In this document: positions 6,877-16,031 of the stretch, piece by piece
Numbering within the stretch: the first letter of the stretch is position 1
Layout: every line of letters begins with the position of its first letter
Source of the DNA: Latilactobacillus fragifolii
GTDB taxonomy: Bacteria; Bacillota; Bacilli; Lactobacillales; Lactobacillaceae
Assembly: GCF_905332535.1 (NCBI RefSeq)
Contig: NZ_CAJOCF010000012.1
Span: 1 to 34,036, forward strand
DNA length: 34,036 nucleotides
Direction: 5' to 3'
Position numbers and translations under genes: made by a program
The notes under the pieces: generated by a model
Databases searched by the model: none
What the model was told of the DNA's origin: nothing
Seen by the model: the letters and a program-made list of their open reading frames with translations, nothing else

Positions 6877-9108
6877 ATGCCAGAAGAAAAAGTAATTTCA
6901 CAGCAAGAAGTGCTACAGTTATGTCAGAAATACATGAATACTGAGCATCTTACTTTTGTCCAAAAAGCATATGATTTTGCAGCTTATGTGCATAAAGAAC
7001 AGGTTCGCCAGTCAGGGGAGCCGTACATTATTCATCCGATTCAAGTCGCGGGCATTCTTGCTGAATTGAAGATGGATCCCGCCACGGTTGCTTCAGGCTA
7101 CTTACACGATGTTGTCGAAGATACGAATATCACGCTAGGTGATGTTGAAGAAATGTTTGGCAAGGATGTTGCGGTGATTGTTGACGGCGTCACGAAATTA
7201 GGGAAAATTAAATATAAATCGCATCAAGAACAACTTGCTGAAAATCACCGGAAGATGTTATTAGCAATGGCTAAAGATTTGCGGGTGATTATGGTCAAAC
7301 TCGCGGATCGTTTGCATAATATGCGGACGTTGAAACATTTGAAACCTGAAAAGCAACGCCGGATTGCCAATGAAACATTGGAAATTTATGCACCATTAGC
7401 TGATCGGTTAGGGATTAGTAAGATTAAGTGGGAATTAGAAGATATTGCACTGCGTTATTTGAACCCACAACAGTATTATCGCATTGTCCATCTAATGAAC
7501 TCTAAACGGACACAACGTGAAGCTTATATTCAAGAAGCGATTAAAGACATCAAAGACTCAATTGCCGATTTAGACATGAACTATGAAATTTACGGGCGGC
7601 CAAAGCATCTTTATTCCATCTATCGTAAGATGCGCGACCAACATAAACAATTTGAAGAACTGTATGATTTACTTGCGATTCGAGTGGTTGTTGATTCAAT
7701 CAAAGATTGTTATGCCGTCTTAGGGGCCATTCACACCAAATGGAAACCGATGCCTGGTCGGTTCAAAGATTACATTGCAATGCCTAAGGCCAATATGTAT
7801 CAATCAATTCATACAACGGTCATTGGTCCCAAAGGCAAGCCACTTGAAGTCCAAATTCGGACGCAAGAAATGCACAACGTTGCTGAATACGGGGTCGCTG
7901 CACATTGGGCTTATAAAGAAGGCGTTAAGGAACAGATTAAGCTAGATGAATCTGGGCGCAAACTGGATTTATTCCGTGAAATTCTCGAAATCCAAGATGC
8001 TTCTGATGATGCTGCGGAATTCATGGAAAGTGTGAAAGGTGATATCTTCAGTGATCGCGTCTATGTCTTCACGCCAAAGGGCGATGTTTATGAACTACCA
8101 AAGGGATCAGTACCGCTAGATTTTGCTTATTTAGTGCATACTGAAGTCGGCAACCACGCTGTTGGGGCTAAGATTAACGGTAAAATTGTTCCGTTGAATT
8201 ATCAACTGCGTAATGGTGATATTGTTGAAATGTTGACATCAACAAGTGCGACTCCAAGCCGCGATTGGATTAAGCTCACCTTCACTGCGCGTGCCCGTAA
8301 TAAGGTTAAACGCTACTTTAAAAAAGAAGATCGTGATGAAAACGTCGAAAAAGGGCGGACAGCTGTTGAACATCTATTGGCAGAAGACGGCTATATACCA
8401 AAAGAACATCTTACTAAGGCTGCGCTTGCAGTAATCCTACCGCATTTTAACTTTAATGCGGAAGAAGAGTTATTTGCGGCGATTGGTTTCGGTGAAATTT
8501 CACCGCAGTCAGTCGTCAACCGCTTAACGGTTAAAGAGCGGCGGGCCAAAGAAGAAAGTGAACAAAAAGCACTGGAAGCCGAAATTTTATCAGCGAAGGA
8601 TTCACAACAATCAGGGCCTAAAGCAACTGGTAGTCATATTACAATCAAACACGAAGACGGCGTTATTATTGAAGGGGTCGATAATGTCTTAGTGCGCTTG
8701 AGTAAATGTTGTAACCCAGTCCCTGGTGATGATATCGTTGGTTATGTGACAAAGGGGCGTGGGGTTTCTGTTCATCGGCGCGATTGTCCGAACATCGTTA
8801 ATCGGGCCGATATGAATAGTCGCCTGACTGAAGTCAGTTGGGAAAACACCAACGCTAAAAATGATCAGCTCTATGATGCTAATTTGGAAATCTATGGTTA
8901 TAACCGTGGCGGACTATTAAACGATGTCTTACAATCCTTAAATGCACATACGAAGCAGCTTAATAATGTGATGGGGCGAATTGACCATGACAAGATGGCT
9001 GATATTCATGTGACAGTTGGTATTCGTAATACGGATCATTTAGAGACAATTATGGAGGCCCTTAAGAACATTCCAGATGTTTACGAAGTTAAACGGGTTC
9101 AAGGATAG
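6877..9108 (+). CDS. rel: Bifunctional (p)ppGpp synthetase/hydrolase Rel
   Basis: The long RSH enzyme that makes and breaks the stringent-response alarmone. Domain order over 743 residues: HD hydrolase with IIHP (His53), GYLHDVVEDT (His77-Asp78) and KLADRLHNMRTL; synthetase with GRFKDYIAMPKANMYQS (about 294-310) and LEVQIRT (about 324-330); TGS (about 393-455); a linker helix region; the zinc-finger-like RLSKCCNPVPGDDIVG segment (double Cys near 612); and an ACT domain (about 665-743). Both catalytic domains look intact, so both activities are expected. ATG 6877 follows GGAGTGAGG. It lies directly before dtd, the common Firmicutes pairing. Confidence 0.97.
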   Translation: MPEEKVISQQEVLQLCQKYMNTEHLTFVQKAYDFAAYVHKEQVRQSGEPYIIHPIQVAGILAELKMDPATVASGYLHDVVEDTNITLGDVEEMFGKDVAVIVDGVTKLGKIKYKSHQEQLAENHRKMLLAMAKDLRVIMVKLADRLHNMRTLKHLKPEKQRRIANETLEIYAPLADRLGISKIKWELEDIALRYLNPQQYYRIVHLMNSKRTQREAYIQEAIKDIKDSIADLDMNYEIYGRPKHLYSIYRKMRDQHKQFEELYDLLAIRVVVDSIKDCYAVLGAIHTKWKPMPGRFKDYIAMPKANMYQSIHTTVIGPKGKPLEVQIRTQEMHNVAEYGVAAHWAYKEGVKEQIKLDESGRKLDLFREILEIQDASDDAAEFMESVKGDIFSDRVYVFTPKGDVYELPKGSVPLDFAYLVHTEVGNHAVGAKINGKIVPLNYQLRNGDIVEMLTSTSATPSRDWIKLTFTARARNKVKRYFKKEDRDENVEKGRTAVEHLLAEDGYIPKEHLTKAALAVILPHFNFNAEEELFAAIGFGEISPQSVVNRLTVKERRAKEESEQKALEAEILSAKDSQQSGPKATGSHITIKHEDGVIIEGVDNVLVRLSKCCNPVPGDDIVGYVTKGRGVSVHRRDCPNIVNRADMNSRLTEVSWENTNAKNDQLYDANLEIYGYNRGGLLNDVLQSLNAHTKQLNNVMGRIDHDKMADIHVTVGIRNTDHLETIMEALKNIPDVYEVKRVQG

Positions 9109-9120
9109 GAGTAACTGAAT

Positions 9121-9570
9121 ATGCGAGTAGTGTTACAGCGTGTAAGCCAAGCGAGTGTGACAATTGATCAGACAATTGTTGGCAAGATAAACCGAGGTTT
9201 TTTATTATTGGTTGGGATTTGTGATGATGATACTGAAGCTGATTTAGATTACTTAGTTAAAAAAATTAGTCAACTGCGTGTTTTTGAAGACCAAAATGGC
9301 AAGATGAATCTGGCGTTGGCACAAGTTGACGGTGCCATTTTATCGGTGTCCCAATTTACCCTTTTTGCTAATACTAAAAAGGGCAATCGACCAAGCTTTA
9401 TCGCAGCAGGGCAACCAGACGTTGCTAAACGTTTGTATGAACAGTTTAATCAAAAATTAGCAGCAACTGGGATTGACGTTGCAACCGGAACGTTTGGCGC
9501 TGATATGCAAGTAGCATTGGTCAATGACGGTCCAGTAACTATTTTATTTGACACAAAGGAGAAGGGCTAA
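9121..9570 (+). CDS. dtd: D-aminoacyl-tRNA deacylase
   Basis: Dtd removes D-amino acids (and glycine mischarged on tRNA(Ala)) from tRNA. Standard 149-residue length. Signatures: [13 protein letters not shown] start, SVSQFTLFA with the catalytic-site Thr (about residues 75-82), KKGNRPSF, and the C-terminal NDGPVTI motif (about 136-142) that forms the cross-subunit Gly-cisPro pocket. It starts 12 bp after rel, preceded by AGGAGTAACTGAAT, so it is co-transcribed with rel. Confidence 0.96.
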   Translation: MRVVLQRVSQASVTIDQTIVGKINRGFLLLVGICDDDTEADLDYLVKKISQLRVFEDQNGKMNLALAQVDGAILSVSQFTLFANTKKGNRPSFIAAGQPDVAKRLYEQFNQKLAATGIDVATGTFGADMQVALVNDGPVTILFDTKEKG

Positions 9571-9574
9571 GTTA

Positions 9575-10195
9575 ATGGGTTATCAAAATGCAATTTGGGA
9601 TTTCGATGGCACGTTATATGATACTTATCCGGCTATGATGACGGCTCTCAGTCAGGTTTATTCTGATCATCAAGTCGCAGTTGACCAAGCACGTTTATAC
9701 CGAGCGATTAAACAGACGTCAATCAAGCGGGAACTGCAGAGACTTGCTCAGCAAACCGGTGTGTCATTTGAACAATTAGATCGAGAATATCATGAATTAG
9801 AACACCAATTACAACAGATACCACAACCTTATCCAGGGGCAGCGGCCATTTTGAAGCAGATTAGTGCGCGTGGTCAGAATTTCTTATTGACGCATCGGGA
9901 TGCTACTGCAGAAAAATTCTTGGCAGCACATGGGCTAGCGGATTATTTTACTGAGATAGTCACGAGTCAGAATGGCTTTGCTAGGAAACCGGCGCCTGAT
10001 AGTTTGAACGATTTATGTGACCGTTATCGGCTAGATAAAACTAAAACAGTGATGATTGGTGATCGGGCATTGGATATTGAAGCGGGCATTAACGCTCACG
10101 TGGTGACAGCCTATTTCGATGTTGATCGATTACCGATCACGGTGAAACCGACCATGACAATTACGCAATTAAGTGCGTTAGGTGCGTATTTCTAA
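9575..10195 (+). CDS. HAD-superfamily hydrolase (phosphatase)
   Basis: A soluble 206-residue HAD subclass IA hydrolase, likely a phosphoglycolate-phosphatase-like enzyme acting on a small phosphorylated substrate. Motif I DFDGT at residues 9-13 gives the nucleophile Asp9 and acid/base Asp11; motif II is LLTHRD, motif III the lysine in ARKPAPD, and motif IV MIGDRALDIEAG. A helical cap lies between motif I and II. The ATG at 9575 is chosen because AAAGGAGAAGGG ends 7 bases upstream; an in-frame TTG 9 codons earlier lies within dtd and lacks a site. Start is 4 bp after the dtd stop, so it closes the rel-dtd operon. Substrate cannot be assigned. Confidence 0.9.
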   Translation: MGYQNAIWDFDGTLYDTYPAMMTALSQVYSDHQVAVDQARLYRAIKQTSIKRELQRLAQQTGVSFEQLDREYHELEHQLQQIPQPYPGAAAILKQISARGQNFLLTHRDATAEKFLAAHGLADYFTEIVTSQNGFARKPAPDSLNDLCDRYRLDKTKTVMIGDRALDIEAGINAHVVTAYFDVDRLPITVKPTMTITQLSALGAYF

Positions 10196-10200
10196 ATTAA

Positions 10201-10241
10201 AAAAGCGGTGTCGACACTTTCAATTTGTCGATGCCGCTTTT
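10201..10241. terminator. Bidirectional terminator
   Basis: Arms 10201-10216 and 10226-10241 form a 16-bp stem with two wobble pairs; A- and T-runs flank it on both sides. It ends the rel-dtd-HAD operon and the convergent minus-strand gene. Confidence 0.85.
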
Positions 10242-10245
10242 GATT

Positions 10246-10596
10246 TTAGAGAATGGTAATGATTAGAAAGGATAAATACCAAGCTGTAGCCATGACGAGA
10301 ACAAAACGCCACCAACTCCGTAGAAATTTACGGAGGTAAAGGGCGTGGTCATAGTAAAAGCGTGTTAAGCTCCAAATGATGCCCCACAGACAGATGGCTA
10401 AACAAAAGAACCAACCAGCCTTATTGAAAATGGGCATGCTCAAAAAAATGGCGCTCACTAGAAATGGGATTGGCAACCAATTAATAAAATGGAAACGATG
10501 GTTAAATACGCGCTGAGCTACTTGGTCAAGGCAATAGCCGAGCACCAAACAGATGGGTGGTAAGCCGGCGAAAAAAAGTGTTGTGTTAAATGGCAT
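10246..10596 (-). CDS. DUF3397-like membrane protein, 116 aa
   Basis: A small integral membrane protein with hydrophobic segments near residues 5-22, 40-56, 60-77 and 96-115, and basic loops around RVFNHRFHF and LRKFLRSWWR. Size, helix spacing and position near mraZ suggest the DUF3397 family of Lactobacillales, whose function is unknown; that label is tentative. The ATG at 10594-10596 lies 8 bases after GAGG; an in-frame GTG three codons earlier overlaps the site. TACAAT on the minus strand (10625-10630) may be its -10 box. Confidence 0.75.
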   Translation of the reverse strand: MPFNTTLFFAGLPPICLVLGYCLDQVAQRVFNHRFHFINWLPIPFLVSAIFLSMPIFNKAGWFFCLAICLWGIIWSLTRFYYDHALYLRKFLRSWWRFVLVMATAWYLSFLIITIL

Positions 10597-10661
10597 TTGA
10601 ATCACCTCGAAAGTTAATATCCTTATTGTACCGTCTTTTGAAGGAGATAAAAAGGACGGAG

Positions 10662-10690
10662 TTGCACTTTTGGGTAATTCGGTGTAAACT
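10662..10690 (+). promoter_or_regulatory. Possible promoter of the DUF4044 gene
   Basis: TTGCAC (10662-10667) and TAAACT (10685-10690) are 17 bp apart, 33 bp before the TTG start. The match to consensus is moderate. Confidence 0.35.
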
Positions 10691-10723
10691 GCTGATAACT
10701 AAAAAGTCTAGGTGGTGGAATAA

Positions 10724-10846
10724 TTGAAGAAACAAACAAGCACATTTAGTCGCATTACCAAAATTTTCGTTTGGGTAATGTTAATCGCCACAGTGGGCTC
10801 AGTCATTTTTGGGTCACTAGCTGCAACTGGCATTTTAAACTTCTAA
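10724..10846 (+). CDS. DUF4044-type microprotein, 40 aa, TTG start
   Basis: A 40-residue protein reading (M)KKQTSTFSRITKIFVWVM, then a single membrane helix (about residues 12-36) and a short end GILNF. A basic N-terminus, the SRITKIFVWVM junction and one helix are the pattern of DUF4044 proteins of lactobacilli, which often sit beside mraZ. Function unknown; a link with the division cluster is only suggested by position. The start is TTG 10724, with AGGTGGTGG (10710-10718) 5 bases upstream; no ATG fits. It is followed by a hairpin at 10875-10901 and a strong terminator at 10930-10968, so it is probably a separate transcript from mraZ. Confidence 0.8.
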   Translation: MKKQTSTFSRITKIFVWVMLIATVGSVIFGSLAATGILNF

Positions 10847-10929
10847 AAAAATGAGACCAAAGCGCGCGTTCGTTACTGTCGTTACTAAGTGGTACGGTAG
10901 TCCCAATAAACTCAGTTAATTAATACGTG

Positions 10930-10968
10930 AAGCAGTCATTTCGGTTAACGAAATGACTGCTTTTTTTT
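10930..10968 (+). terminator. Strong terminator before the dcw cluster
   Basis: A perfect 14-bp stem (10930-10943 with 10949-10962, loop GTTAA) runs into eight T. It separates the DUF4044 transcript from mraZ. Confidence 0.9.
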
Positions 10969-11010
10969 GGCGAAAAAGGCCAACGACATAAGCGTTGTGC
11001 ACAATTGATT

Positions 11011-11038
11011 CCAAAATGATAAGATTTTGGTTTTTTTT
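11011..11038 (+). terminator. Second, AT-rich terminator-like hairpin
   Basis: CCAAAAT (11011-11017) and ATTTTGG (11024-11030) form a perfect 7-bp stem with loop GATAAG, followed by eight T. With the hairpin at 10930 it makes a tandem that should insulate mraZ from upstream transcription. Confidence 0.55.
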
Positions 11039-11043
11039 GGCAA

Positions 11044-11076
11044 AATGTGGTAGAAAGTGGGGGATTGTGGTAGACT
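11044..11076 (+). promoter_or_regulatory. MraZ boxes and dcw promoter
   Basis: Three GTGG cores begin at 11047, 11057 and 11067, exactly 10 bp apart, as 7-bp boxes (AATGTGG, AAAGTGG, ATTGTGG) each followed by a 3-bp spacer (TAG, GGG, TAG). Tandem boxes of this spacing are the binding site of MraZ, the repressor/activator encoded just downstream. The last box overlaps a TGG-TAGACT extended -10 element (11068-11076), so MraZ binding would cover the promoter. No good -35 box is seen. Confidence 0.8.
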
Positions 11077-11110
11077 GAAATCAGTTAAGGCGGGCAAAGG
11101 GGTGAATATG

Positions 11111-11542
11111 ATGTTCATGGGTGAATTTCATCACACGATTGATACGAAAGGCCGGTTAATCATGCCCGCTAAATTTCGCGAATCATTGGGTGCCGAATTT
11201 ATACTCACCCGTGGCATGGACAACTGTATTTTTGGATACCCCCTCAGCGAATGGGAACAATTGGAAACGAAATTGAAAAAATTGCCCCTCGCCAAAAAAG
11301 ATGCCCGCGCGTTCGTTCGCTTTTTCTACTCAGCGGCTGTCGAATGTTCCCCAGATAAGCAGGGGCGAGTAACGATTCCGACAACGCTTGCTAAACATGC
11401 CGCTCTTGAAAAAGAATGTGTGTTAATTGGCGTCTCAAATCGGATTGAAATTTGGAGTCAAGCGAAATGGGCAAGCTTTAGCGAAGAAGCTGAAGAGAAT
11501 TTTGATGATATTGCAGAGAATATGTTAGATTTTGATTTTTAG
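11111..11542 (+). CDS. mraZ: Transcriptional regulator MraZ
   Basis: MraZ is an AbrB-like DNA-binding protein that forms a ring and controls the division and cell wall cluster. Two repeats each carry the swapped-hairpin signature: [13 protein letters not shown] (about residues 11-23) and [12 protein letters not shown] (about 83-94). The start [11 protein letters not shown] is the family's usual one and gives 143 residues; an adjacent ATG at 11108 would add one residue, and a longer frame from 11057 runs through the MraZ boxes and is rejected. AAAGGGGTG lies just upstream. First gene of the long plus-strand cluster and likely autoregulated through the boxes at 11044-11073. Confidence 0.97.
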   Translation: MFMGEFHHTIDTKGRLIMPAKFRESLGAEFILTRGMDNCIFGYPLSEWEQLETKLKKLPLAKKDARAFVRFFYSAAVECSPDKQGRVTIPTTLAKHAALEKECVLIGVSNRIEIWSQAKWASFSEEAEENFDDIAENMLDFDF

Positions 11543-11557
11543 AAGGATGGTAAATAG

Positions 11558-12514
11558 ATGACAGAGACATTTAAACATCAAAGTGTTTTATTGAAAGAAA
11601 CGGTTGATGCCTTGAATGTACAACCCGATGGCGTATACGTAGATGCAACATTAGGGGGCGGCGGTCATAGTGAATATTTGTTATCCCAGCTGACGACCGG
11701 TCATCTTTATTCGTTTGACCAAGACGATCATGCCTTAGCAAGTAGTAAACAACGATTAGCCAAATATGCGGAAGCAGGCCAAGTAACTTTTATTAAGCGT
11801 AACTTCCGCAATTTAAAAGCGGCGTTAGCAGAACATGGCGTGACTAAGATTGATGGTATTTTATACGATCTCGGCGTTTCATCACCACAGTTTGACGATG
11901 CGCAACGCGGGTTTAGTTATAAAAAAGAAGCTCCGCTTGATATGCGAATGGACCAAGATGCTGAATTAAGTGCCTACAATGTCGTTAATGAGTGGTCGTA
12001 CCAACAATTAATTAAAATCTTCTTCCGCTATGGTGAAGAAAAGTTCTCAAAACAAGTTGCGCGTAAGATTGAACAGCAAAGAGCAGTTGCTCCGATTGCA
12101 ACCACGATTGAATTAGCTGATTTGATTAAAGACGCAATCCCCGCGCCAGCAAGGCGTAAGGGTGGGCATCCAGCTAAGCGAATTTTCCAGGCGATCCGGA
12201 TTGCGGTCAATGATGAATTAGGCGCGATTGAAGCATCACTCGAACAAGCCATTCCATTGGTCAACGTTGGCGGCCGCATCAGTGTGATTACGTTCCAATC
12301 GTTGGAAGATCGGTTAGTAAAGACGATGTTTAAGGAACAAGCAACGCTCCCAGATTTACCGCGAGGCTTACCAATTCTACCAGAAGAACAAAAAACGGTT
12401 CTAAAATTAGTGAACCGCAAGCCGATTTTACCAACAGATGATGAATTAGCAGTAAACCATCGGGCACACAGCGCTAAGTTACGTGTTGCAGAAAAACAAA
12501 AAGAAATTGACTAG
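11558..12514 (+). CDS. rsmH: 16S rRNA m4C1402 methyltransferase
   Basis: RsmH (MraW) methylates N4 of C1402 in the ribosomal decoding centre using S-adenosylmethionine. The 318-residue protein shows the starting [13 protein letters not shown], the cofactor motif [14 protein letters not shown] (about 29-42), [19 protein letters not shown] (about 106-124), and the late [18 protein letters not shown] and ISFQSLEDR-like [10 protein letters not shown] segments. It follows mraZ by 15 bp with AGAAGGATGG as ribosome binding site, the universal second position in the cluster. Confidence 0.97.
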   Translation: MTETFKHQSVLLKETVDALNVQPDGVYVDATLGGGGHSEYLLSQLTTGHLYSFDQDDHALASSKQRLAKYAEAGQVTFIKRNFRNLKAALAEHGVTKIDGILYDLGVSSPQFDDAQRGFSYKKEAPLDMRMDQDAELSAYNVVNEWSYQQLIKIFFRYGEEKFSKQVARKIEQQRAVAPIATTIELADLIKDAIPAPARRKGGHPAKRIFQAIRIAVNDELGAIEASLEQAIPLVNVGGRISVITFQSLEDRLVKTMFKEQATLPDLPRGLPILPEEQKTVLKLVNRKPILPTDDELAVNHRAHSAKLRVAEKQKEID

Positions 12515-12525
12515 AAGGATTGATG

Positions 12526-12900
12526 ATGATGGCAACTAACACGGCACGCCAATTAGAAACGCCAGTAGTACCGCTAGAAACGCAGCCTACTGTACATAAA
12601 CAAGCAGTTGCAAGCCAGTCTAAAAAAGTGGCTTTTTCAGCTGTAGAAAAATTAGCGACGTCCGTTATTGGAATTGTCTTTTTCGCGATGTTGGTTAGTT
12701 TGTTAACCGCCAAAATTGCAGTTGTAAATGCACAACGAGGCTTAGAAAGTACGACCCAAAAAATGGCCCAAGTCAGTGCGAACAATAATGATTTAAAACA
12801 AGAAATCGGTGAATTAACGAGTTCTGACCGTCTAAATGCTTTTGCCCAGAAACATGATCTTAAACTAAATGAAAATAATATTCGGAACGTGTCTAAATGA
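12526..12900 (+). CDS. ftsL: Cell division protein FtsL
   Basis: FtsL is a bitopic divisome protein that pairs with DivIC and DivIB. It has a roughly 43-residue cytoplasmic tail, one membrane helix (about residues 44-68, VIGIVFFAMLVSLLTAKIAVV) and an extracellular coiled coil (TTQKMAQVSANNNDLKQEI). Sequence is poorly conserved in the family; identification rests on topology and on its place between rsmH and the PBP gene. Three ATGs and a TTG stand in a row (12520-12531); AAGGA at 12515-12519 favours ATG 12526, with 12529 also possible. Its stop overlaps the start of the next gene (ATGA), giving translational coupling. Confidence 0.9.
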   Translation: MMATNTARQLETPVVPLETQPTVHKQAVASQSKKVAFSAVEKLATSVIGIVFFAMLVSLLTAKIAVVNAQRGLESTTQKMAQVSANNNDLKQEIGELTSSDRLNAFAQKHDLKLNENNIRNVSK

Positions 12901-15026
12901 AATCAGTTAAGACACGTAAGAGTCCACGGCGGAATCGACGCGTTTTTGGCAGGCTTTTATTGCTAACTATCGCGGCGATTTTTCTAGTTTTCGCTGGTCG
13001 TTTTGCCTACATCGCTGCTACTGGGCATATTGCAGGGGTGGATTTAACGAAACGCTCTCAGAAAAAATACAAAGCTGATGCCGTGATTCGCGCACAACGC
13101 GGGACAATTTATGATTCTTTAGGAAACGTTTTGGCACAAGATATTAATGCTTATTCCGTGTATGCGGTCTTAAGCCACGACTACGTTGGTCCTAATAAGA
13201 AGCCACTGTACGTGACGGATAAGAAAAAGACAGCTAAGGTTTTGAGCCGCTATCTACCATTAAGTGAAGAAAAAATCTATAAACAATTAACGCCGGCTAA
13301 CCGTTCGGTTTATCAAGTAGAATTTGGCAGCGCCGGCCAAAACCTCTCACTGAGCATTAAGCGGAAGATTGAAAAGGAACATTTAACCGGAATTTATTTC
13401 AATGAATCTCCTACGCGGTTGTATCCTAACGGCACGTTCGCCTCTCACGTAATTGGTATTGCCCAAGCACCAAAGGTCGAAGAAAATGATCAGGGCCTGG
13501 TTGGTGTGATGGGGATTGAAAAATATTTCAACAAACAATTAGCGGGCCAAGATGGGTACAAAAATTTTGCACGCGATTCTTATGGTTATACAATTAGTCA
13601 AAAGAAAAATAAGGTGAAGGCAGCTAAAAATGGTCAAGATGTTTACTTGACCTTAGATTCTCGGTTACAATCATACATGGAGTCACTATTAACTAGTGTG
13701 AATAAGAAGTATAAGCCTAAGAGTATGAATGCTGTTTTGATGAATGCTAAAACGGGTGAAATTTTAGCGGCTTCACAACGGCCAACCTTTAACGCTAGCA
13801 CTAAAAAGGGAATCGATAAGATTTGGCGGGATACATTAGTTGAAGACGGATATGAACCAGGTTCTGTCTTGAAAATTGCCACCTTGGCAGCAGCCATCGA
13901 CTCTGGTAACTATAATCCTAATCAGTATTATCAATCGGGTTCAATGGAAGTCGGTGATAAGAAGATTAGTGACTGGCAAACGAGCGGCTGGGGGATGATT
14001 CCACTGAGTCAGGCTTTTGCACGGTCAAGTAACGTTGGGATGGTCAAGCTCGAACAAACCATGGGCCCTAAGGTGTGGAAGGAATACATTCAGAAGTTTG
14101 GTTTTCTAAAACCAACTGGTATTCAATTGCCAGGTGAAACGGCGGGCTCATTACAATATGTTCGGCCGCTTGATCAAGCGATAACGTCGTTTGGTCAAGG
14201 GATTAACGTTAATGTGATGCAGATGCTTCAAATGACAAGTGCGATTGCCAACGATGGCACAATGATTAAACCACAGATTTTGTCTGGGATTAATCAAGAT
14301 CATCAAGTAAAACCAATCAAGGTTGGTAAACCAATTAAGGCCAGCACGGCTAAATCTGTTTTACAAAATATGGAAGACGTCGTTTATCAAGATTACGGAA
14401 CGGGGCAGGTTTACCAAATTCCAGATTATAAAGTCGCCGTTAAAACCGGGACTGCCCAAATTACTGATCCCAATGGGGGCTACTTAACCGGTGCAAACAA
14501 CTATATCTTCTCAGTAGCAGGGATTGCACCCGCTGATGATCCTAAGTATATTTTATATGTCACAATGAAACAGCCACAGAATATGACAGATAGTGCTGAA
14601 AGTATTTTGGCACAGATTTTCAATCCAATGATGAAACGGGCACTGGAATATACTAAAAAAGCGGAAAAAGATACGCAACAACAAGTAACAGTCCCATCTG
14701 TGATTGGGCAGTCAACGACTGCTGCCCAAAAGAAATTAACGGATTTAGGCCTACAAACGGCTTCTGTTGGTAGCGGGAACCTAGTTGTCCAACAAGTACC
14801 AAAGGCCAATAGTATTATTTTGCCTAAACAACGAGTCATTTTAATGACCAATGGCGCGATGACAATGCCAGATGTGACGGGTTGGTCGAAGAATGATCTC
14901 TTGAAACTCGCACAATTAACAGGTGTGGAGATTGATATCAAAGGCAGCGGGTATGCTTATCGTCAAAGCTTAGCTGTCAATGGTTTACTAGATGGGGTTA
15001 AAAAAATAACAGTACAATTAAAATAA
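12897..15026 (+). CDS. pbp2X: Septal class B PBP with PASTA domains
   Basis: A 709-residue transpeptidase for septal peptidoglycan, partner of FtsW and the divisome. A basic tail and membrane anchor (about 18-41) precede the class B dimerisation region with RAQRGTIYDSLGNVLA (about 65-80). The transpeptidase domain carries S323-x-x-K326 in EPGSVLK, the SSN triad motif at 377-379 and K516-T-G in AVKTGTAQI. Two PASTA repeats follow (about 597-658 and 660-709). PASTA repeats mark the PBP2x/FtsI type of Gram-positives. The gene overlaps ftsL by 4 bp. All catalytic residues are present. Some genomes call this gene ftsI, pbp2B or pbpX. Confidence 0.94.
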   Translation: MKSVKTRKSPRRNRRVFGRLLLLTIAAIFLVFAGRFAYIAATGHIAGVDLTKRSQKKYKADAVIRAQRGTIYDSLGNVLAQDINAYSVYAVLSHDYVGPNKKPLYVTDKKKTAKVLSRYLPLSEEKIYKQLTPANRSVYQVEFGSAGQNLSLSIKRKIEKEHLTGIYFNESPTRLYPNGTFASHVIGIAQAPKVEENDQGLVGVMGIEKYFNKQLAGQDGYKNFARDSYGYTISQKKNKVKAAKNGQDVYLTLDSRLQSYMESLLTSVNKKYKPKSMNAVLMNAKTGEILAASQRPTFNASTKKGIDKIWRDTLVEDGYEPGSVLKIATLAAAIDSGNYNPNQYYQSGSMEVGDKKISDWQTSGWGMIPLSQAFARSSNVGMVKLEQTMGPKVWKEYIQKFGFLKPTGIQLPGETAGSLQYVRPLDQAITSFGQGINVNVMQMLQMTSAIANDGTMIKPQILSGINQDHQVKPIKVGKPIKASTAKSVLQNMEDVVYQDYGTGQVYQIPDYKVAVKTGTAQITDPNGGYLTGANNYIFSVAGIAPADDPKYILYVTMKQPQNMTDSAESILAQIFNPMMKRALEYTKKAEKDTQQQVTVPSVIGQSTTAAQKKLTDLGLQTASVGSGNLVVQQVPKANSIILPKQRVILMTNGAMTMPDVTGWSKNDLLKLAQLTGVEIDIKGSGYAYRQSLAVNGLLDGVKKITVQLK

Positions 15027-15053
15027 GATAGTTGGATTAAAGGAGTTTATGAA

Positions 15054-16016
15054 ATGGCAGCAGGACAATTTTTAGTGCCTTTAATGAGTGGGTTTGTAAT
15101 TACGGTGATTTTTATGCCGTTTTTTATCGGCTATTTACGCTTTAAAAAAGAGGGGCAGACAATCCGTGAAGAAGGCCCTAAATGGCACGCAAAGAAAAAT
15201 GGGACACCAACAATGGGCGGACTTTTATTCATTATTGCCGCTGTTGTTTCAAGTATCTGGGTTGGATTATTTTTAAAACAATTAACGAATAGTTTATTAA
15301 TTGCCATGTTTATTCTTGTGTTATACGGTATTCTTGGCTTTTCAGATGATTTTATTAAAGTTTTCCGTAAACAGAATTTAGGCTTACGCGCTTGGCAAAA
15401 ATTGCTAGGGCAAATTATTGGTGGGATGGTCTTCATCGCTGTTTATTTCCATGAAGGCTTTAGTGCTGCACTTGAGATCCCCGTAATTGGAACTATTTCA
15501 AGTAACTGGTTCTTTTGCATCTTCGTGCTAGTGTGGTTAGTTGGTTTTTCCAACGCTGTGAACTTAACGGATGGGATTGACGGATTAGTTGCTGGCTTAG
15601 CAACCATCTCGTTTGCCACTTATACCATCATCGCCTTTCGGCAAAACCAAATTGATGTTGCCATCTTCGGCCTCAGCATTATTGGGGGGCTGCTTGGCTT
15701 TTTAATCTACAATAAAAAGCCGGCCCAAATTTTTATGGGGGATGTTGGTTCATTAGCACTTGGTGGCGCATTAGCTGCTATGTCAATTCTCTTACATCGT
15801 GAATTCTCACTGCTATTAGTCGGATTAGTATACGTCATTGAAACAGCAAGTGTGATGTTGCAAGTCGGTTCATTCAAATTATGCCATAAGCGGATTTTTA
15901 AAATGAGTCCAATTCATCATCATTTTGAAATGTCAGGGTGGAGTGAATGGCGGATCGATATCAGTTTTTGGTTATTTAGTATCATCTGTTCAGTAATTTA
16001 TCTGGTAATTTTTTAG
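15054..16016 (+). CDS. mraY: Phospho-MurNAc-pentapeptide translocase
   Basis: MraY moves phospho-MurNAc-pentapeptide from UDP to undecaprenyl phosphate, making lipid I at the membrane. The 320-residue protein is strongly hydrophobic with about ten membrane helices. Catalytic signatures: GFSDDFIKV (about 96-104, the DDxxK loop), [12 protein letters not shown] (about 170-181), [12 protein letters not shown] (about 226-237) and the HIHH-type segment MSPIHHHFE (about 283-291). AAAGGAG precedes the ATG. It feeds MurG downstream. Confidence 0.97.
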   Translation: MAAGQFLVPLMSGFVITVIFMPFFIGYLRFKKEGQTIREEGPKWHAKKNGTPTMGGLLFIIAAVVSSIWVGLFLKQLTNSLLIAMFILVLYGILGFSDDFIKVFRKQNLGLRAWQKLLGQIIGGMVFIAVYFHEGFSAALEIPVIGTISSNWFFCIFVLVWLVGFSNAVNLTDGIDGLVAGLATISFATYTIIAFRQNQIDVAIFGLSIIGGLLGFLIYNKKPAQIFMGDVGSLALGGALAAMSILLHREFSLLLVGLVYVIETASVMLQVGSFKLCHKRIFKMSPIHHHFEMSGWSEWRIDISFWLFSIICSVIYLVIF

Positions 16017-16031
16017 AAGAGGGCGAATTTA

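Noticed and set aside
10871-10901. A hairpin-rich stretch considered as a tRNA or riboswitch.
   Set aside because: It has only one imperfect stem, with no cloverleaf and no known riboswitch core; it is better seen as structure in the DUF4044 transcript's end.
14501-14941. A 146-codon minus-strand frame opposite the PBP gene.
   Set aside because: It is the reverse complement of a clear transpeptidase/PASTA coding region and has no ribosome binding site or domain.
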